The notes under the pieces: generated by a model
Seen by the model: only the letters and a program-made list of their open reading frames with translations
Databases searched by the model: none
What the model was told of the DNA's origin: nothing
Shown: positions 34,136-42,266 of the stretch, in pieces
Numbering within the stretch: the first letter of the stretch is position 1
Layout of the letters: each line of letters opens with the position of its first letter
NCBI GenBank assembly: GCA_005787565.1
Contig: SYAP01000357.1
Coordinates: 1 to 45,248 of the forward strand
Source: Verrucomicrobiaceae bacterium
GTDB lineage: Bacteria > Verrucomicrobiota > Verrucomicrobiia > Verrucomicrobiales > Akkermansiaceae
Reading direction: 5' to 3'
Length of the DNA stretch: 45,248 nt
Position numbers and translations under genes: made by a program

Positions 34136-36292
34136 TCAATAAAGCTCGGTATCCTTCGGGCGGGCTGCGGCAGCCGACTGCTTCAGGGCCGTCGGCTGGG
34201 ATACTGGGGCCTGCGACTCGGCAGGTGCGTAGTAGGTGTAATAGCTGGTGTAGTATTGATACTGGCTGTCGCTGCGGACGTCCACGTTGTTCAGCACCAC
34301 GCCAATCACATCGCCGCCGACATTCTCAACCGCCTGCTTGACGCGAAGCAGCATGTTGCGAGGCAACTTGCGATGCTGGACCACGATCATGGTCAAGTCC
34401 ACCTCGCTCGCCAACACGGAGGCGTCACTCACACCAAGAATTGGCGGGCTGTCCACCAGCACCAGGTCAAAGCGCTGCTTCACATCCTGGATTAGCTCGG
34501 ACATCCGGCGGGAGTTCAGGATACCGGCCGCATCCGCAGGAAGGATGCCGGATGGCATGAAATACAGGTTATCAACCGGAGTTTGCAAAATCACATCTTC
34601 TAGCATCAATTCCGTCGTGAGGTAGTTCGTCAGACCCACCGAGTTGTTGATGTCGAAGAAGGTGTGAAGTCGAGGGCGGCGAAGGTCGGCATCAATCATC
34701 AAGGTAGTATATCCACCCTGAGCACAGATGTATGCAAGGTTGACCAAGGTCGTCGACTTGCCTTCACCCGCACCACCGGACACAACCGTAATCGCATTGT
34801 CTTCGGGGTTCTTCCGGTTGAACTCGATGTTCGTCCGCAGAATCCGATAAGCCTCAGCATCCGGGCTCATGCCGCTCTGCTTGTGCAACACACCCACGTC
34901 TTTCCGAATCACCGCTAGAACGGGAACTTGCAAGTAGCGCTCCACATCCTCAAGGCTCTTCACGGAGGTATCAAGGTACTCCAAGAAGAAGGCAATGCCG
35001 ACACCGAAAATCAAGCCAACAACCGCACCCAAAACCAAATTCATGGTTACATTCGGACTGACGGGATTCTGTGAGATAACAGGATCATCATGAACCACGA
35101 TGCTCTCATCCGGCATCTTGTCGGTGATCTCTTCAGAAACCAACTTCAATTCCATTTGTTGGAGCAATGCTTGTGCAGATTCGAACTCGCGCTTCGCATC
35201 CACATAATCCTGTGCATCCAAGCCTCGCTGGATTGCATCAACCCGTCTCTCATCCTTCATCACCTCCACCTTGGCCAGTCGCGCGGTTGCCAAATCCAAC
35301 TGCGCTTGCAATGTCTCACGCAAATTAACCACACCTTCATCAAGCTGGCGCTTCATGTTCTCGATGTTCTGCGCTTGAGCCTGAACGGTCGGGTGACGAT
35401 CGCCAAGACCTTGCGTCTTGAAAGTATCAAGCATCCGAACGGCCTCCATATACTGAGGCAACAAATTCTTGATGATGTTTTCCGGCAGATTCAGTCCAGC
35501 CGCGTAATTCATCAGTTGATCGGAATCGAACTTAAGCAAACTCTGAATTTGACTCTCCAACTGCAGCTTCTCTTGCTCCAATTCATGATATACTTGAACA
35601 GCACTGTTTGCACCCCGATCATCTTCCATACCTGTATTTCGGTAAAACGAGTCCTCTCCGGTGTAAATGATGTCTTTTGTGCGAACGATCGTGGACAAAA
35701 CTTTCCGTCTATCTTCAACTTTGTCCTTCTGATTCCTCACAGCTTTTGCTAACTCAACCAAACCTCGCTCAGCGAACCGACCTTCTGTCTCAATCCGGTA
35801 ATCCCGATAAGCACGTGCTGCCTCAGTCGCAATATCTCTAGCATCTTCCTTGTTGGTATGCCGAACTCGAATTTGGATCAAATCAGTTCCCCTTATGTTT
35901 TGAGTATTGATGATACCCTTCAATACTCGCAAAACCACCTCGCGGTCCTGACCCCATTTATTGGTTAACTCCAGTCGATCAACAACCTTCAGCAGAGCAT
36001 TTCGGCTTTTGATTTTTTCAAATTCGGTGGCGAAAAATTGCGGAGTCATCCGCTGACTACCGGATGACTCGGAATTCATTTGCCCAAGAGGCGTAAGAAC
36101 TGGTGAGCGCGGCTTGATCTCAATCGTCGCAAAGCTCTCATACTTCTTCGGCATCACATAGGTAATGACCGCAGCAGTCATGAAAACGAGCATCAGCGTG
36201 AGAAGGATCACTCCATAGCGATTCTTGATTACCTGCCAATAATCGACGGCATGGAGAGCCGCTTCGCTGTTTTGATTCGAGTTCGGAGTCAT
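34136..36292 (-). CDS. Wzc-like polysaccharide chain-length determinant / BY-tyrosine kinase
   Basis: 718 residues. A Wzz domain with two transmembrane helices (GVILLTLMLVFMTAAVITYVM near residue 30 and MNLVLGAVVGLIFGVGIAFFLEYL near 420), a periplasmic coiled-coil region, and a C-terminal BY-kinase domain: Walker A SGGAGEGKSTTLVN, Walker A' MIDADLRRPRL, Walker B LVLVDSPPIL. The C-terminus ends in a Tyr cluster (SQYQYYTSYYTYYAPAE) expected to be autophosphorylated, setting chain length and export of exopolysaccharide. It is separated by a strong terminator from the beta-barrel gene, so it likely has its own promoter within 36293-36356. Codon use is more AT-rich than in neighbouring genes. Confidence 0.92.
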   Translation of the reverse strand: MTPNSNQNSEAALHAVDYWQVIKNRYGVILLTLMLVFMTAAVITYVMPKKYESFATIEIKPRSPVLTPLGQMNSESSGSQRMTPQFFATEFEKIKSRNALLKVVDRLELTNKWGQDREVVLRVLKGIINTQNIRGTDLIQIRVRHTNKEDARDIATEAARAYRDYRIETEGRFAERGLVELAKAVRNQKDKVEDRRKVLSTIVRTKDIIYTGEDSFYRNTGMEDDRGANSAVQVYHELEQEKLQLESQIQSLLKFDSDQLMNYAAGLNLPENIIKNLLPQYMEAVRMLDTFKTQGLGDRHPTVQAQAQNIENMKRQLDEGVVNLRETLQAQLDLATARLAKVEVMKDERRVDAIQRGLDAQDYVDAKREFESAQALLQQMELKLVSEEITDKMPDESIVVHDDPVISQNPVSPNVTMNLVLGAVVGLIFGVGIAFFLEYLDTSVKSLEDVERYLQVPVLAVIRKDVGVLHKQSGMSPDAEAYRILRTNIEFNRKNPEDNAITVVSGGAGEGKSTTLVNLAYICAQGGYTTLMIDADLRRPRLHTFFDINNSVGLTNYLTTELMLEDVILQTPVDNLYFMPSGILPADAAGILNSRRMSELIQDVKQRFDLVLVDSPPILGVSDASVLASEVDLTMIVVQHRKLPRNMLLRVKQAVENVGGDVIGVVLNNVDVRSDSQYQYYTSYYTYYAPAESQAPVSQPTALKQSAAAARPKDTELY

Positions 36293-36356
36293 GGAAGTAG
36301 GGAAGTGGGAAAGATCTGCGGTTGGTTTTGCCTTCTAAAATCTCGTTAGAAAAGAC

Positions 36357-36389
36357 AAAACTCCCGCAATGAAACATTGCGGGAGTTTT
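36357..36389 (-). terminator. Strong intrinsic terminator between beta-barrel and BY-kinase genes
   Basis: A perfect 15-bp inverted repeat (AAAACTCCCGCAATG and CATTGCGGGAGTTTT) with a 3-nt loop. On the minus strand it ends in TTTT, with a further T-rich stretch just beyond; on the plus strand it ends in TTTTT, so it may work both ways. It lies 60 bp past the beta-barrel stop and 65 bp before the BY-kinase start, dividing the exopolysaccharide cluster into two transcription units. Confidence 0.85.
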
Positions 36390-36448
36390 TAAATAGTCAA
36401 TTACTGTTTTAAGTTGGTTTGATGATTAAAATCCTGAGGCTGCCGAGC

Positions 36449-37663
36449 TCAAAACTCGAAAGACACTCCCAAATTTACTCGTTCACGATCATAAGTCTTC
36501 CCAGCAATATCTGAACTGCTGTCTGTAAAGTTGTAGCTAAAATTACCACTCACAGAATCTGTAAACTGCACCTTTACACCCACATACATATTGATTAGAT
36601 CCTCGTCTAAATCCCGTAGCTCTGCAGAGCCACCAGCAAGAGGACGCGCCCCACCATAAGAAGAGCTTATGTAGTCGAGTCCACCAAACAGCGAAAACTT
36701 TGACGATATTGAGTAGTCTGCAACAATACCCAACCTCAACGCAGCTTTTTCGTCAAACTCGACTGAACCAGCATCAGGATGAATCTGAACAGTATCGTAA
36801 TCCTCTAGGCCATAGCGAACAAAAGTCCGAAACTTGAAACTCTCGTTCACAACCGAATTCAAAGAAAACTCAAGGAAAGGGCTGCTGCTCGATTCACCAA
36901 GGTCAGCCTTTCTGAATTGAGCACCAATATTCAATATCCCAAGCGTTGTTGGACTAAAACGGTGCTCAGACCCAACCATTAAGTAATGGTTAACAGCATC
37001 AGAAGCTACACCACCCCCGGCGGTGTCTGAATAACGATAATCGGTCGTAATAACAGTCGTCGGTGAATGCTGATACCTAACTTGATTATAAATTCCCCAA
37101 GTAAGACGGTCACTCGTATCAACTTCAGAATCGAGTTGATTGACACGGACCCCGGTGAAAGTACCTAAAAGCTCGGACCAGCGGTAACCGAAAGAATTGT
37201 CAGTTTGCCAATAAAGATTCTCGCCACCGGACTCAGACCGTCCTGATGCTATACCATAAGAATAGTCCGGTTCTAATTCGTAAGAGATGTAGTTGCGACT
37301 CGAAAAACGAAGAAGTTCGCTGAAGTGATGCGATACATTCACAGAGGCACGTGACTGACTATTGGTATCGCTCATCCCACCAGGGGTGTCTAAATAGTAG
37401 ATCAAACCAAGGCGCCCGCTAACTTCTAAAGTTGTCTGAGGCACCTTTCTGACGAAAGACAGCTCGGCGCTTGGATTAATGGCAAAACTAGTTTCCTTGT
37501 CACCAATCCCTGGGAAAACATTACTGTCGTAAATTAAATTCGTCCCAACAGTCCACTCCAAAGGAAGGTCGCTACTATCGGTATCAGAAGCACGATACAA
37601 ACCATTAGCGCTCAAAGACCCAGTAGACAAAAGAAATAGAACTAATCTTTTTGAACTTTTCAT
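36449..37663 (-). CDS. Outer-membrane beta-barrel protein of the exopolysaccharide cluster
   Basis: 404 residues with signal peptide (MKSSKRLVLFLLSTGSLSANG). Alternating amphipathic strands with aromatic girdles (LRFSSRNYISYELEPDYSYG, YRWSELLGTFTGVRVNQLD, FKFRTFVRYGLEDYD, VNLGVSFEF) and a terminal Phe are hallmarks of outer-membrane barrels. It resembles the poorly characterised 'outer membrane beta-barrel' proteins found in PEP-CTERM/exopolysaccharide loci. It may be the secretion pore that pairs with the short Wza-like protein; that is inference. Base composition is clearly lower in GC than the flanks. No Shine-Dalgarno sequence precedes the ATG; the leader contains AATTTATTT. Confidence 0.82.
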   Translation of the reverse strand: MKSSKRLVLFLLSTGSLSANGLYRASDTDSSDLPLEWTVGTNLIYDSNVFPGIGDKETSFAINPSAELSFVRKVPQTTLEVSGRLGLIYYLDTPGGMSDTNSQSRASVNVSHHFSELLRFSSRNYISYELEPDYSYGIASGRSESGGENLYWQTDNSFGYRWSELLGTFTGVRVNQLDSEVDTSDRLTWGIYNQVRYQHSPTTVITTDYRYSDTAGGGVASDAVNHYLMVGSEHRFSPTTLGILNIGAQFRKADLGESSSSPFLEFSLNSVVNESFKFRTFVRYGLEDYDTVQIHPDAGSVEFDEKAALRLGIVADYSISSKFSLFGGLDYISSSYGGARPLAGGSAELRDLDEDLINMYVGVKVQFTDSVSGNFSYNFTDSSSDIAGKTYDRERVNLGVSFEF

Positions 37664-37700
37664 AAAAAGTATTTTTGATTAATAAATAAATTGAATAAAT

Positions 37701-38513
37701 TCAGGGATTAGTGACTGGAGGCGGATCAATTACCGGAGGATTAACTACAGGGGGGACAAACGGCGGAATGACGGACTCACCGCCAACAGTGCCTGAGTTA
37801 CCTGCGCCTCCACTCCCACTTGCCGACTCGCCCATCCCAGGAGGACCAGGAGGACTGTTGAGAGGATTCTGAGAGGCAGAATCAGCAAGCGCGGCATTAA
37901 CAACAGCTGCTTGCTCGGAACCGACGGACGACTCAACCGCAGATTGGATCTGAGAAAGCGCATCCGGAGCAACTGCTACAGCTGCGCTTGAAATGGGCGC
38001 AGCTGCAGAAGGCGATGCCTCAATAGCAGCAGCGACGATTGAACCAACGAGAACCGGACCAGCAACGGACGCCTCAATTGAGACAATCACAACTTGAACG
38101 GCCGCGGCAGGAACGGCAGAGACAGCAGCCTTAACGACTGATGCCACAGATGCGGATTCTCCGACACCAACAACGCCTTCAACAGCGGCCCGGACAATTG
38201 TGGAAACGACTGCAGTTTCCTTGGATGACACCTCGATTGCTGCAGCGACAATCTGAGCCGCGTTCGAAGGCGATGCAGCAACTGCAAACTTAACGATAGC
38301 GGCAACAGCCTTAGCCCTCTCCGAAGCAGGCAACCTAGCCGCAGCAGCCAACGCCGATTTAACGAAGGCGGATGCATTCTTGGGATTCGATGCGACCTGC
38401 TTCGCAACTCGCGCTGCAAGAGCATCAGCACCACCAGTCACCTGAGTTTGTGCGGATGATGGCAAAACGCTAACCAAAGTTAAGCATATGGCGGAGACTC
38501 GGATCGTTTTCAT
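37701..38513 (-). CDS. Alanine-rich helical-repeat exported protein, unrecognised family
   Basis: 270 residues: signal peptide (MKTIRVSAICLTLVSVLPSSAQ), an Ala/Val-rich region (about 25-215) built from irregular 15-20-residue units of the type IVxAAVxASPxxAxx (for example VAAIVKFAVAASPSNAAQ, IVAAAIEASPSAAAP, VVKAAVSAVPAAAVQ), and a Gly/Ser then Pro-rich tail (PPFVPPVVNPPVIDPPPVTNP). I do not recognise the family. The periodic Ala faces suggest stacked short helices, perhaps a solenoid or filament, with the tail as a wall or polysaccharide tether. It is the first gene after tRNA-Gly (31-bp gap) and is followed by the beta-barrel gene (37-bp gap), so it is probably a structural or export partner of the exopolysaccharide system. 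Confidence 0.7.
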   Translation of the reverse strand: MKTIRVSAICLTLVSVLPSSAQTQVTGGADALAARVAKQVASNPKNASAFVKSALAAAARLPASERAKAVAAIVKFAVAASPSNAAQIVAAAIEVSSKETAVVSTIVRAAVEGVVGVGESASVASVVKAAVSAVPAAAVQVVIVSIEASVAGPVLVGSIVAAAIEASPSAAAPISSAAVAVAPDALSQIQSAVESSVGSEQAAVVNAALADSASQNPLNSPPGPPGMGESASGSGGAGNSGTVGGESVIPPFVPPVVNPPVIDPPPVTNP

Positions 38514-38544
38514 AGGGCAGATTTCGAAATCAAATAAATTAAAC

Positions 38545-38615
38545 AGCGGGCAGCGGGAATCGAACCCGCATGTCTAACTTGGAAGGATAGCGCTTTACCA
38601 CTAAGCTATGCCCGC
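38545..38615 (-). tRNA. tRNA-Gly(TCC)
   Basis: On the minus strand a 71-nt cloverleaf: acceptor GCGGGCA with TGCCCGC, D-stem GCTT/AAGC with loop AGTGGTA, anticodon loop CTTCCAA (anticodon UCC), T-arm CGGGT TCGATTC. The 3' CCA is not encoded. The anticodon stem CTATC/GTTAG has one U-U mismatch (positions 30-40). It lies 31 bp upstream of the Ala-rich gene on the same strand and may be co-transcribed with it. tRNA 3' ends are common integration sites, and the exopolysaccharide genes adjoin this 3' end, but no direct repeat or integrase was seen. Confidence 0.95.
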
Positions 38616-38767
38616 GTCAACAAGGCCAAGAGAATGCCTATCCCTTGATTTGGCAAGAGTTTTTTTCGCCTGCCCCAAATTTCTGTTGAAACACCTGATC
38701 CTTCAACATCGATCCTCTCTCGATATTTCGCTTTCCACAGCGGTTCCATCGCTTCAATCTCCAAAGC

Positions 38768-39247
38768 ATGAGTTCACTCAACCGCCCCGAACTTCCACCA
38801 CTTGGCATCGTCGCCGGCTTGGCGGACGAAGATCGCGCCCTCCTCAGCAATTACGGAGAATTTCTCCCAGCCCACCCGGAGCAACTCATCATCGCCGAGG
38901 GACACCCCCAAGACGCACTCTATTTCGTCGTCTCAGGCGTTCTCCATGTCCACACAGAGGTCGAAAAGCGAACCATCTTGATCGCCAGGATCGAAGCTGG
39001 CGAAACCATCGGCGAAGTGAACGCATTCGACCCAGGCACCGCCAGCGCGTCTGTCACCTCCAAGGAATTCTCCCAAATCTGGAAAGCCAGCCGCTCAGAC
39101 ATTGATGCCTTCGTCAATGCATACCCCGAAGCAGGCTCCCGCCTCCTTTCCGGGATCATCAGCTGCATGAGCCGACGAATCCGCCACATGAACGAACGCT
39201 TGGCCGATCACGAATCCCTCGCCAACGCAGAGCGCTGGTGGCACTAG
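38768..39247 (+). CDS. Cyclic nucleotide-binding domain protein without DNA-binding domain
   Basis: 159 residues, a single cNMP-binding (Crp-type) beta-barrel: FLPAHPEQLIIAEGHPQDALYFVVSGVLHVHTE and IEAGETIGEVNAF (phosphate-binding-cassette region), then a C-terminal helix (SRLLSGIISCMSRRIRHMNERL). There is no helix-turn-helix, so it is not a classical Crp regulator and probably works by protein contact. It is 13 bp upstream of a DUF3307 membrane-protein gene and most likely forms a two-gene operon with it. Ligand identity is not deducible. Confidence 0.85.
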   Translation: MSSLNRPELPPLGIVAGLADEDRALLSNYGEFLPAHPEQLIIAEGHPQDALYFVVSGVLHVHTEVEKRTILIARIEAGETIGEVNAFDPGTASASVTSKEFSQIWKASRSDIDAFVNAYPEAGSRLLSGIISCMSRRIRHMNERLADHESLANAERWWH

Positions 39248-39260
39248 AAGCCGCCGCGCC

Positions 39261-39674
39261 ATGAACATCATTCCGATCGCGGCACTCGTCAGTGGCACCG
39301 GCTGGGAAGCCGCCTTGCTCCTGTTCTTCGCTATGATCATCGGTCACGCCATCGCCGATTACCCGATGCAGGGTGCGTTTCTCGCAAAAGCCAAGGACCG
39401 CTACTCGGATTCCGGCCAACTCTTCGGCGAGAGCCACCCACCGAAAGGCCTTTGGATCCACGCGCTGACCGCCCACTCCCTGGTCCACGCCGGTGCAATC
39501 TGGCTGATCACCGGTTCCCCATTGCTCGCCGCAATCGAAACCCTCCTCCACTGGTTCATCGATTTCGCGAAATGTGAAGGCTGGACATCGTTCACCATCG
39601 ACCAACTCCTCCACATCGTCTGCAAAGCCATCTACGCAATCATCCTGTCATTCGGCATCATGACGGTCACCTGA
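39261..39674 (+). CDS. DUF3307 integral membrane protein
   Basis: 137 residues with four likely transmembrane segments. The His/Asp pattern HAIADYPMQ, HALTAHSLVHAGAIW, LLHWFIDFAKCEGW and DQLLHIVCKAIYAI matches DUF3307, whose conserved polar residues within membrane helices suggest a metal or lipid-related activity of unknown nature. It is paired with the cNMP-binding gene. A perfect 8-bp inverted repeat follows 14 bp after the stop. Confidence 0.8.
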   Translation: MNIIPIAALVSGTGWEAALLLFFAMIIGHAIADYPMQGAFLAKAKDRYSDSGQLFGESHPPKGLWIHALTAHSLVHAGAIWLITGSPLLAAIETLLHWFIDFAKCEGWTSFTIDQLLHIVCKAIYAIILSFGIMTVT

Positions 39675-39687
39675 ACCATTCGCATCC

Positions 39688-39707
39688 GTCGCTAGAATCC
39701 TAGCGAC
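39688..39707. promoter_or_regulatory. Perfect inverted repeat GTCGCTAG-AATC-CTAGCGAC
   Basis: Eight-bp arms around a 4-nt loop, lying between the DUF3307 gene and the sialate O-acetylesterase gene, 20 bp before the latter's ATG. There is no T-run after it, so it is either a weak terminator or an operator/mRNA hairpin that would affect translation of the esterase gene. It contains two CTAG tetramers, which are generally scarce in bacterial DNA. Confidence 0.4.
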
Positions 39708-39726
39708 CTCAACGTTTACAGTCGCC

Positions 39727-41709
39727 ATGCCCACCCATCGACTGTTCTGGCCCGTCTTTCTCCTCCTCTGTCACTCCGCGTCAGCAGAAATCTCCCCATC
39801 ACCGCTATTCCAGAACGGAGCCGTCCTTCAAAGAGAGAAAAACGTCCCGATCTGGGGCATCGCCACCCCAGCTTCCAGCGTCACCGTGACATTCGCGGGG
39901 CAAACAAAGACCGCCACCGCAGACGCTACCGGAAAATGGCAAGTCTCTCTCGACCCCATGCCCGCATCCGCCGAAGGACGCACGCTCACACTCACCGAAA
40001 ACAACACGCCCCCCCTCGAAATCAAGGACGTCCTCGTCGGCGAAGTCTGGCTCGGCAGCGGCCAATCCAACATGCAATGGGCCGTCAACCAAACCCGCAA
40101 GGAAGACCAGGACCTCGCCGCGTCCGGTCCCATCCCTCTCCTCCGCCTCTTCGACGTCCCACGCGTCCTCAACCACGCCCGACAACAAACCGTCAATGCC
40201 ACCTGGAAACCCGCCAACCCGGAAACCGCCAAATCCTTCTCCGCCGTAGGATACTTCTTCGGACAACAACTCGCAGAAGAGCTGAAAATCCCCGTCGGCA
40301 TCATCCATTCATCGTGGGGAGGCTCACGCATCGAACCATGGTGGGCCGAAGAAGGACTCGAAGGCATCGCCGAACTCGCCGCCACACAAACCCACCGCCT
40401 CGCCCGCAGCCCCGGATTCCCCCAATACGATCAAGCCCTCCGCCAACACATCACCGCCGTCCGCACCTGGGCGGACCAAGCCGAAGCCGCCCTCGCAGCC
40501 AACCAACCCACCCCTATCATCCCCACCGGCCCCGAACTTCTGAAACTCGGCCACAACGCCGAAACCGGAACCTATCAGGCCATGATCCACCCCCTCGTTC
40601 CCTACGCACTCCGCGGATTCCTCTGGTATCAGGGCGAATCCAACAACGGCGAAGGCATGGCCTACACCACCAAAAAACTCGCCCTCATCACCGGTTGGAG
40701 AAAACAATTCGCCGCCCCCGAAGCACCCTTCCTCTTCGTCCAACTCGCACCCTACAACTACGGCGAACCTCGTAGATTCGATCTCCCCGGCATCTGGTGG
40801 GCCCAACAGAAAACCCTCGATATCCCGCACACCGGGATGGCCGTCACCAACGACATCGGAAACGTCCGCGACATCCACCCCAACAACAAATCCGAAGTCG
40901 CCCGCCGCCTCGCCCTCTGGGCCCTCGCCGACACCTACGGCAAAAAGGACACCGTGAAATCCGGCCCACTCTACTCCGGCTACAAAGTCACCCCGGAAGG
41001 CATCGCCATCCGCTTCGACCACCTCGGCGGCGGCCTCGTCACCCGCGACGGAATCGCCCCGAACTGGTTCGAAATCGCAGGCCCCGATGAACAATACCAC
41101 CCCGCCGAAGCCAAAATCTCCAGCGACGGAACCTGGATCCTCCTCACCAGCACAAACGTCCCCAAACCCGACCGCGCACGCTTCGCCTGGAGCCAGATCG
41201 CCGAACCCAACCTCATGAACAAAGCCGGCCTCCCCGCCGCCTCGTTCAACACCCACTGGCCCGAAGACCCCACCCTCGGCCGCAACGTCTCCAAAGGAAA
41301 ACCCCACCAATCCAGCCACCCCAACACCTACGGATGGAACACCGGCGTCACCGATGGCAACTGGGGCAACGCCAGCCCCACCTGCTACGCCACCAGCGAA
41401 AGCCCGGAATTCCCAAAATCCGTCACCATCGACCTCGGAACCACCGAAACCCTCCACCGCATCCGCTACGGCACCCCGCCCATCGGCTCCACCAAAACCA
41501 TCGCCGTCTCCATCAGCGAAGACGGAAAAACCTTCACCGAAGTCGGCCGCCACGACTTCCCCGCCAAACAAGCCACCCGCACCACCGCCGCCTTCAACCC
41601 CACCAAGGCCCGCTACGTCCGCGCCACCTTCCTCGCCAACCACCTCCAGCAGGACAACTACGGCGCCTCCTTCGGCTTCCTCTCCGAACTCGAAGCCTAC
41701 GCCAACTGA
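39727..41709 (+). CDS. Secreted sialate O-acetylesterase-like SGNH esterase with CBM32-like C-terminus
   Basis: 660 residues with signal peptide (MPTHRLFWPVFLLLCHSASA). An N-terminal beta-sandwich (about 20-105, SPLFQNGAVLQREKNVPIWG) precedes the SGNH-hydrolase core: Ser in VWLGSGQSNMQW, HSSWGGSRIEPW, FLWYQGESNNGEG and the catalytic His in VRDIHPNNKSEVARRL. A C-terminal F5/8-type-C/CBM32-like domain (about 520-655, YGWNTGVTDGNWG, VTIDLGTTETLHRIRYG) should bind galactose-type sugars. It probably removes O-acetyl groups from glycans outside the cell; in this family the natural substrate is often plant xylan or pectin, not sialic acid. The ATG lies 20 bp after an inverted repeat. Confidence 0.88.
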   Translation: MPTHRLFWPVFLLLCHSASAEISPSPLFQNGAVLQREKNVPIWGIATPASSVTVTFAGQTKTATADATGKWQVSLDPMPASAEGRTLTLTENNTPPLEIKDVLVGEVWLGSGQSNMQWAVNQTRKEDQDLAASGPIPLLRLFDVPRVLNHARQQTVNATWKPANPETAKSFSAVGYFFGQQLAEELKIPVGIIHSSWGGSRIEPWWAEEGLEGIAELAATQTHRLARSPGFPQYDQALRQHITAVRTWADQAEAALAANQPTPIIPTGPELLKLGHNAETGTYQAMIHPLVPYALRGFLWYQGESNNGEGMAYTTKKLALITGWRKQFAAPEAPFLFVQLAPYNYGEPRRFDLPGIWWAQQKTLDIPHTGMAVTNDIGNVRDIHPNNKSEVARRLALWALADTYGKKDTVKSGPLYSGYKVTPEGIAIRFDHLGGGLVTRDGIAPNWFEIAGPDEQYHPAEAKISSDGTWILLTSTNVPKPDRARFAWSQIAEPNLMNKAGLPAASFNTHWPEDPTLGRNVSKGKPHQSSHPNTYGWNTGVTDGNWGNASPTCYATSESPEFPKSVTIDLGTTETLHRIRYGTPPIGSTKTIAVSISEDGKTFTEVGRHDFPAKQATRTTAAFNPTKARYVRATFLANHLQQDNYGASFGFLSELEAYAN

Positions 41710-41742
41710 CCTTCGCCTAACGGCAATCTAACAAACCCACCC

Positions 41743-42177
41743 TCACTCCCCGAAAACCGGGAAATCCGCCACCCGCTCCAGCACCACCCCATAAAGCTTC
41801 GCGATCTCCGGCGCGTCGGAAACGTGGTAAACCTCGCGATAATAGATCTCCTTGATCCCATACGCGCACAAGGTCTGCATGCAAGCCGTGCACGGCATCG
41901 TGGTCGTTGCCACCAGCTTCGCCTCCCCCCTGCGGAACAAACTGCAAAGGTTCACCTCCGCATGCAGCATGAACTTCTGCCGCGCCTCCCGGTCATCCCA
42001 AAAATCCGCCGGCGCATCAAATCCCGGAGCCAACCCGTTGTAAGCCGTCCCGATCACCCGATTATCCCAATCCAACGCCGCAGCCCCCACCTTGCGATAC
42101 GGATCCTCCGACCTCAAAGACGCCACATGCGCCAAAGCCATCGCATACTGGGGAATCGAAAGTCGCGGTGCGGACAT
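41743..42177 (-). CDS. Deoxycytidylate deaminase family protein (ComEB-like)
   Basis: 144 residues from ATG 42177; a GTG at 42198 would add 7. The zinc-dependent cytidine deaminase motifs are HAEVNL (His ligand, catalytic Glu) and MPCTACMQ (two Cys ligands). The insert AYNGLAPGFDAPADFWDD is typical of the dCMP deaminase group (dCMP to dUMP for thymidylate synthesis); some relatives in this group act on other nucleotides, so the exact substrate is an inference. Convergent with the esterase gene and divergent from the rarD gene, with starts about 90 bp apart. Confidence 0.85.
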   Translation of the reverse strand: MSAPRLSIPQYAMALAHVASLRSEDPYRKVGAAALDWDNRVIGTAYNGLAPGFDAPADFWDDREARQKFMLHAEVNLCSLFRRGEAKLVATTTMPCTACMQTLCAYGIKEIYYREVYHVSDAPEIAKLYGVVLERVADFPVFGE

Positions 42178-42266
42178 GCCCGCATCTTGAAAATTCACCC
42201 CCCTCCTGCAACCCGCAAATTGCGGATTTCACTTGGCGCTCAGCCCCAACCCACCACCCTCCCCTC

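Noticed and set aside
38616-38767. Promoter or terminator upstream of tRNA-Gly (short GCCAA...TTGGC repeat with a T-run)
   Set aside because: The stem is only 5 bp with a 20-nt loop and no convincing -35/-10 pair could be assigned.
40324-41643. 439-residue minus-strand open frame
   Set aside because: Antisense shadow of the O-acetylesterase gene, Gly/Val/Phe-rich with no domain.
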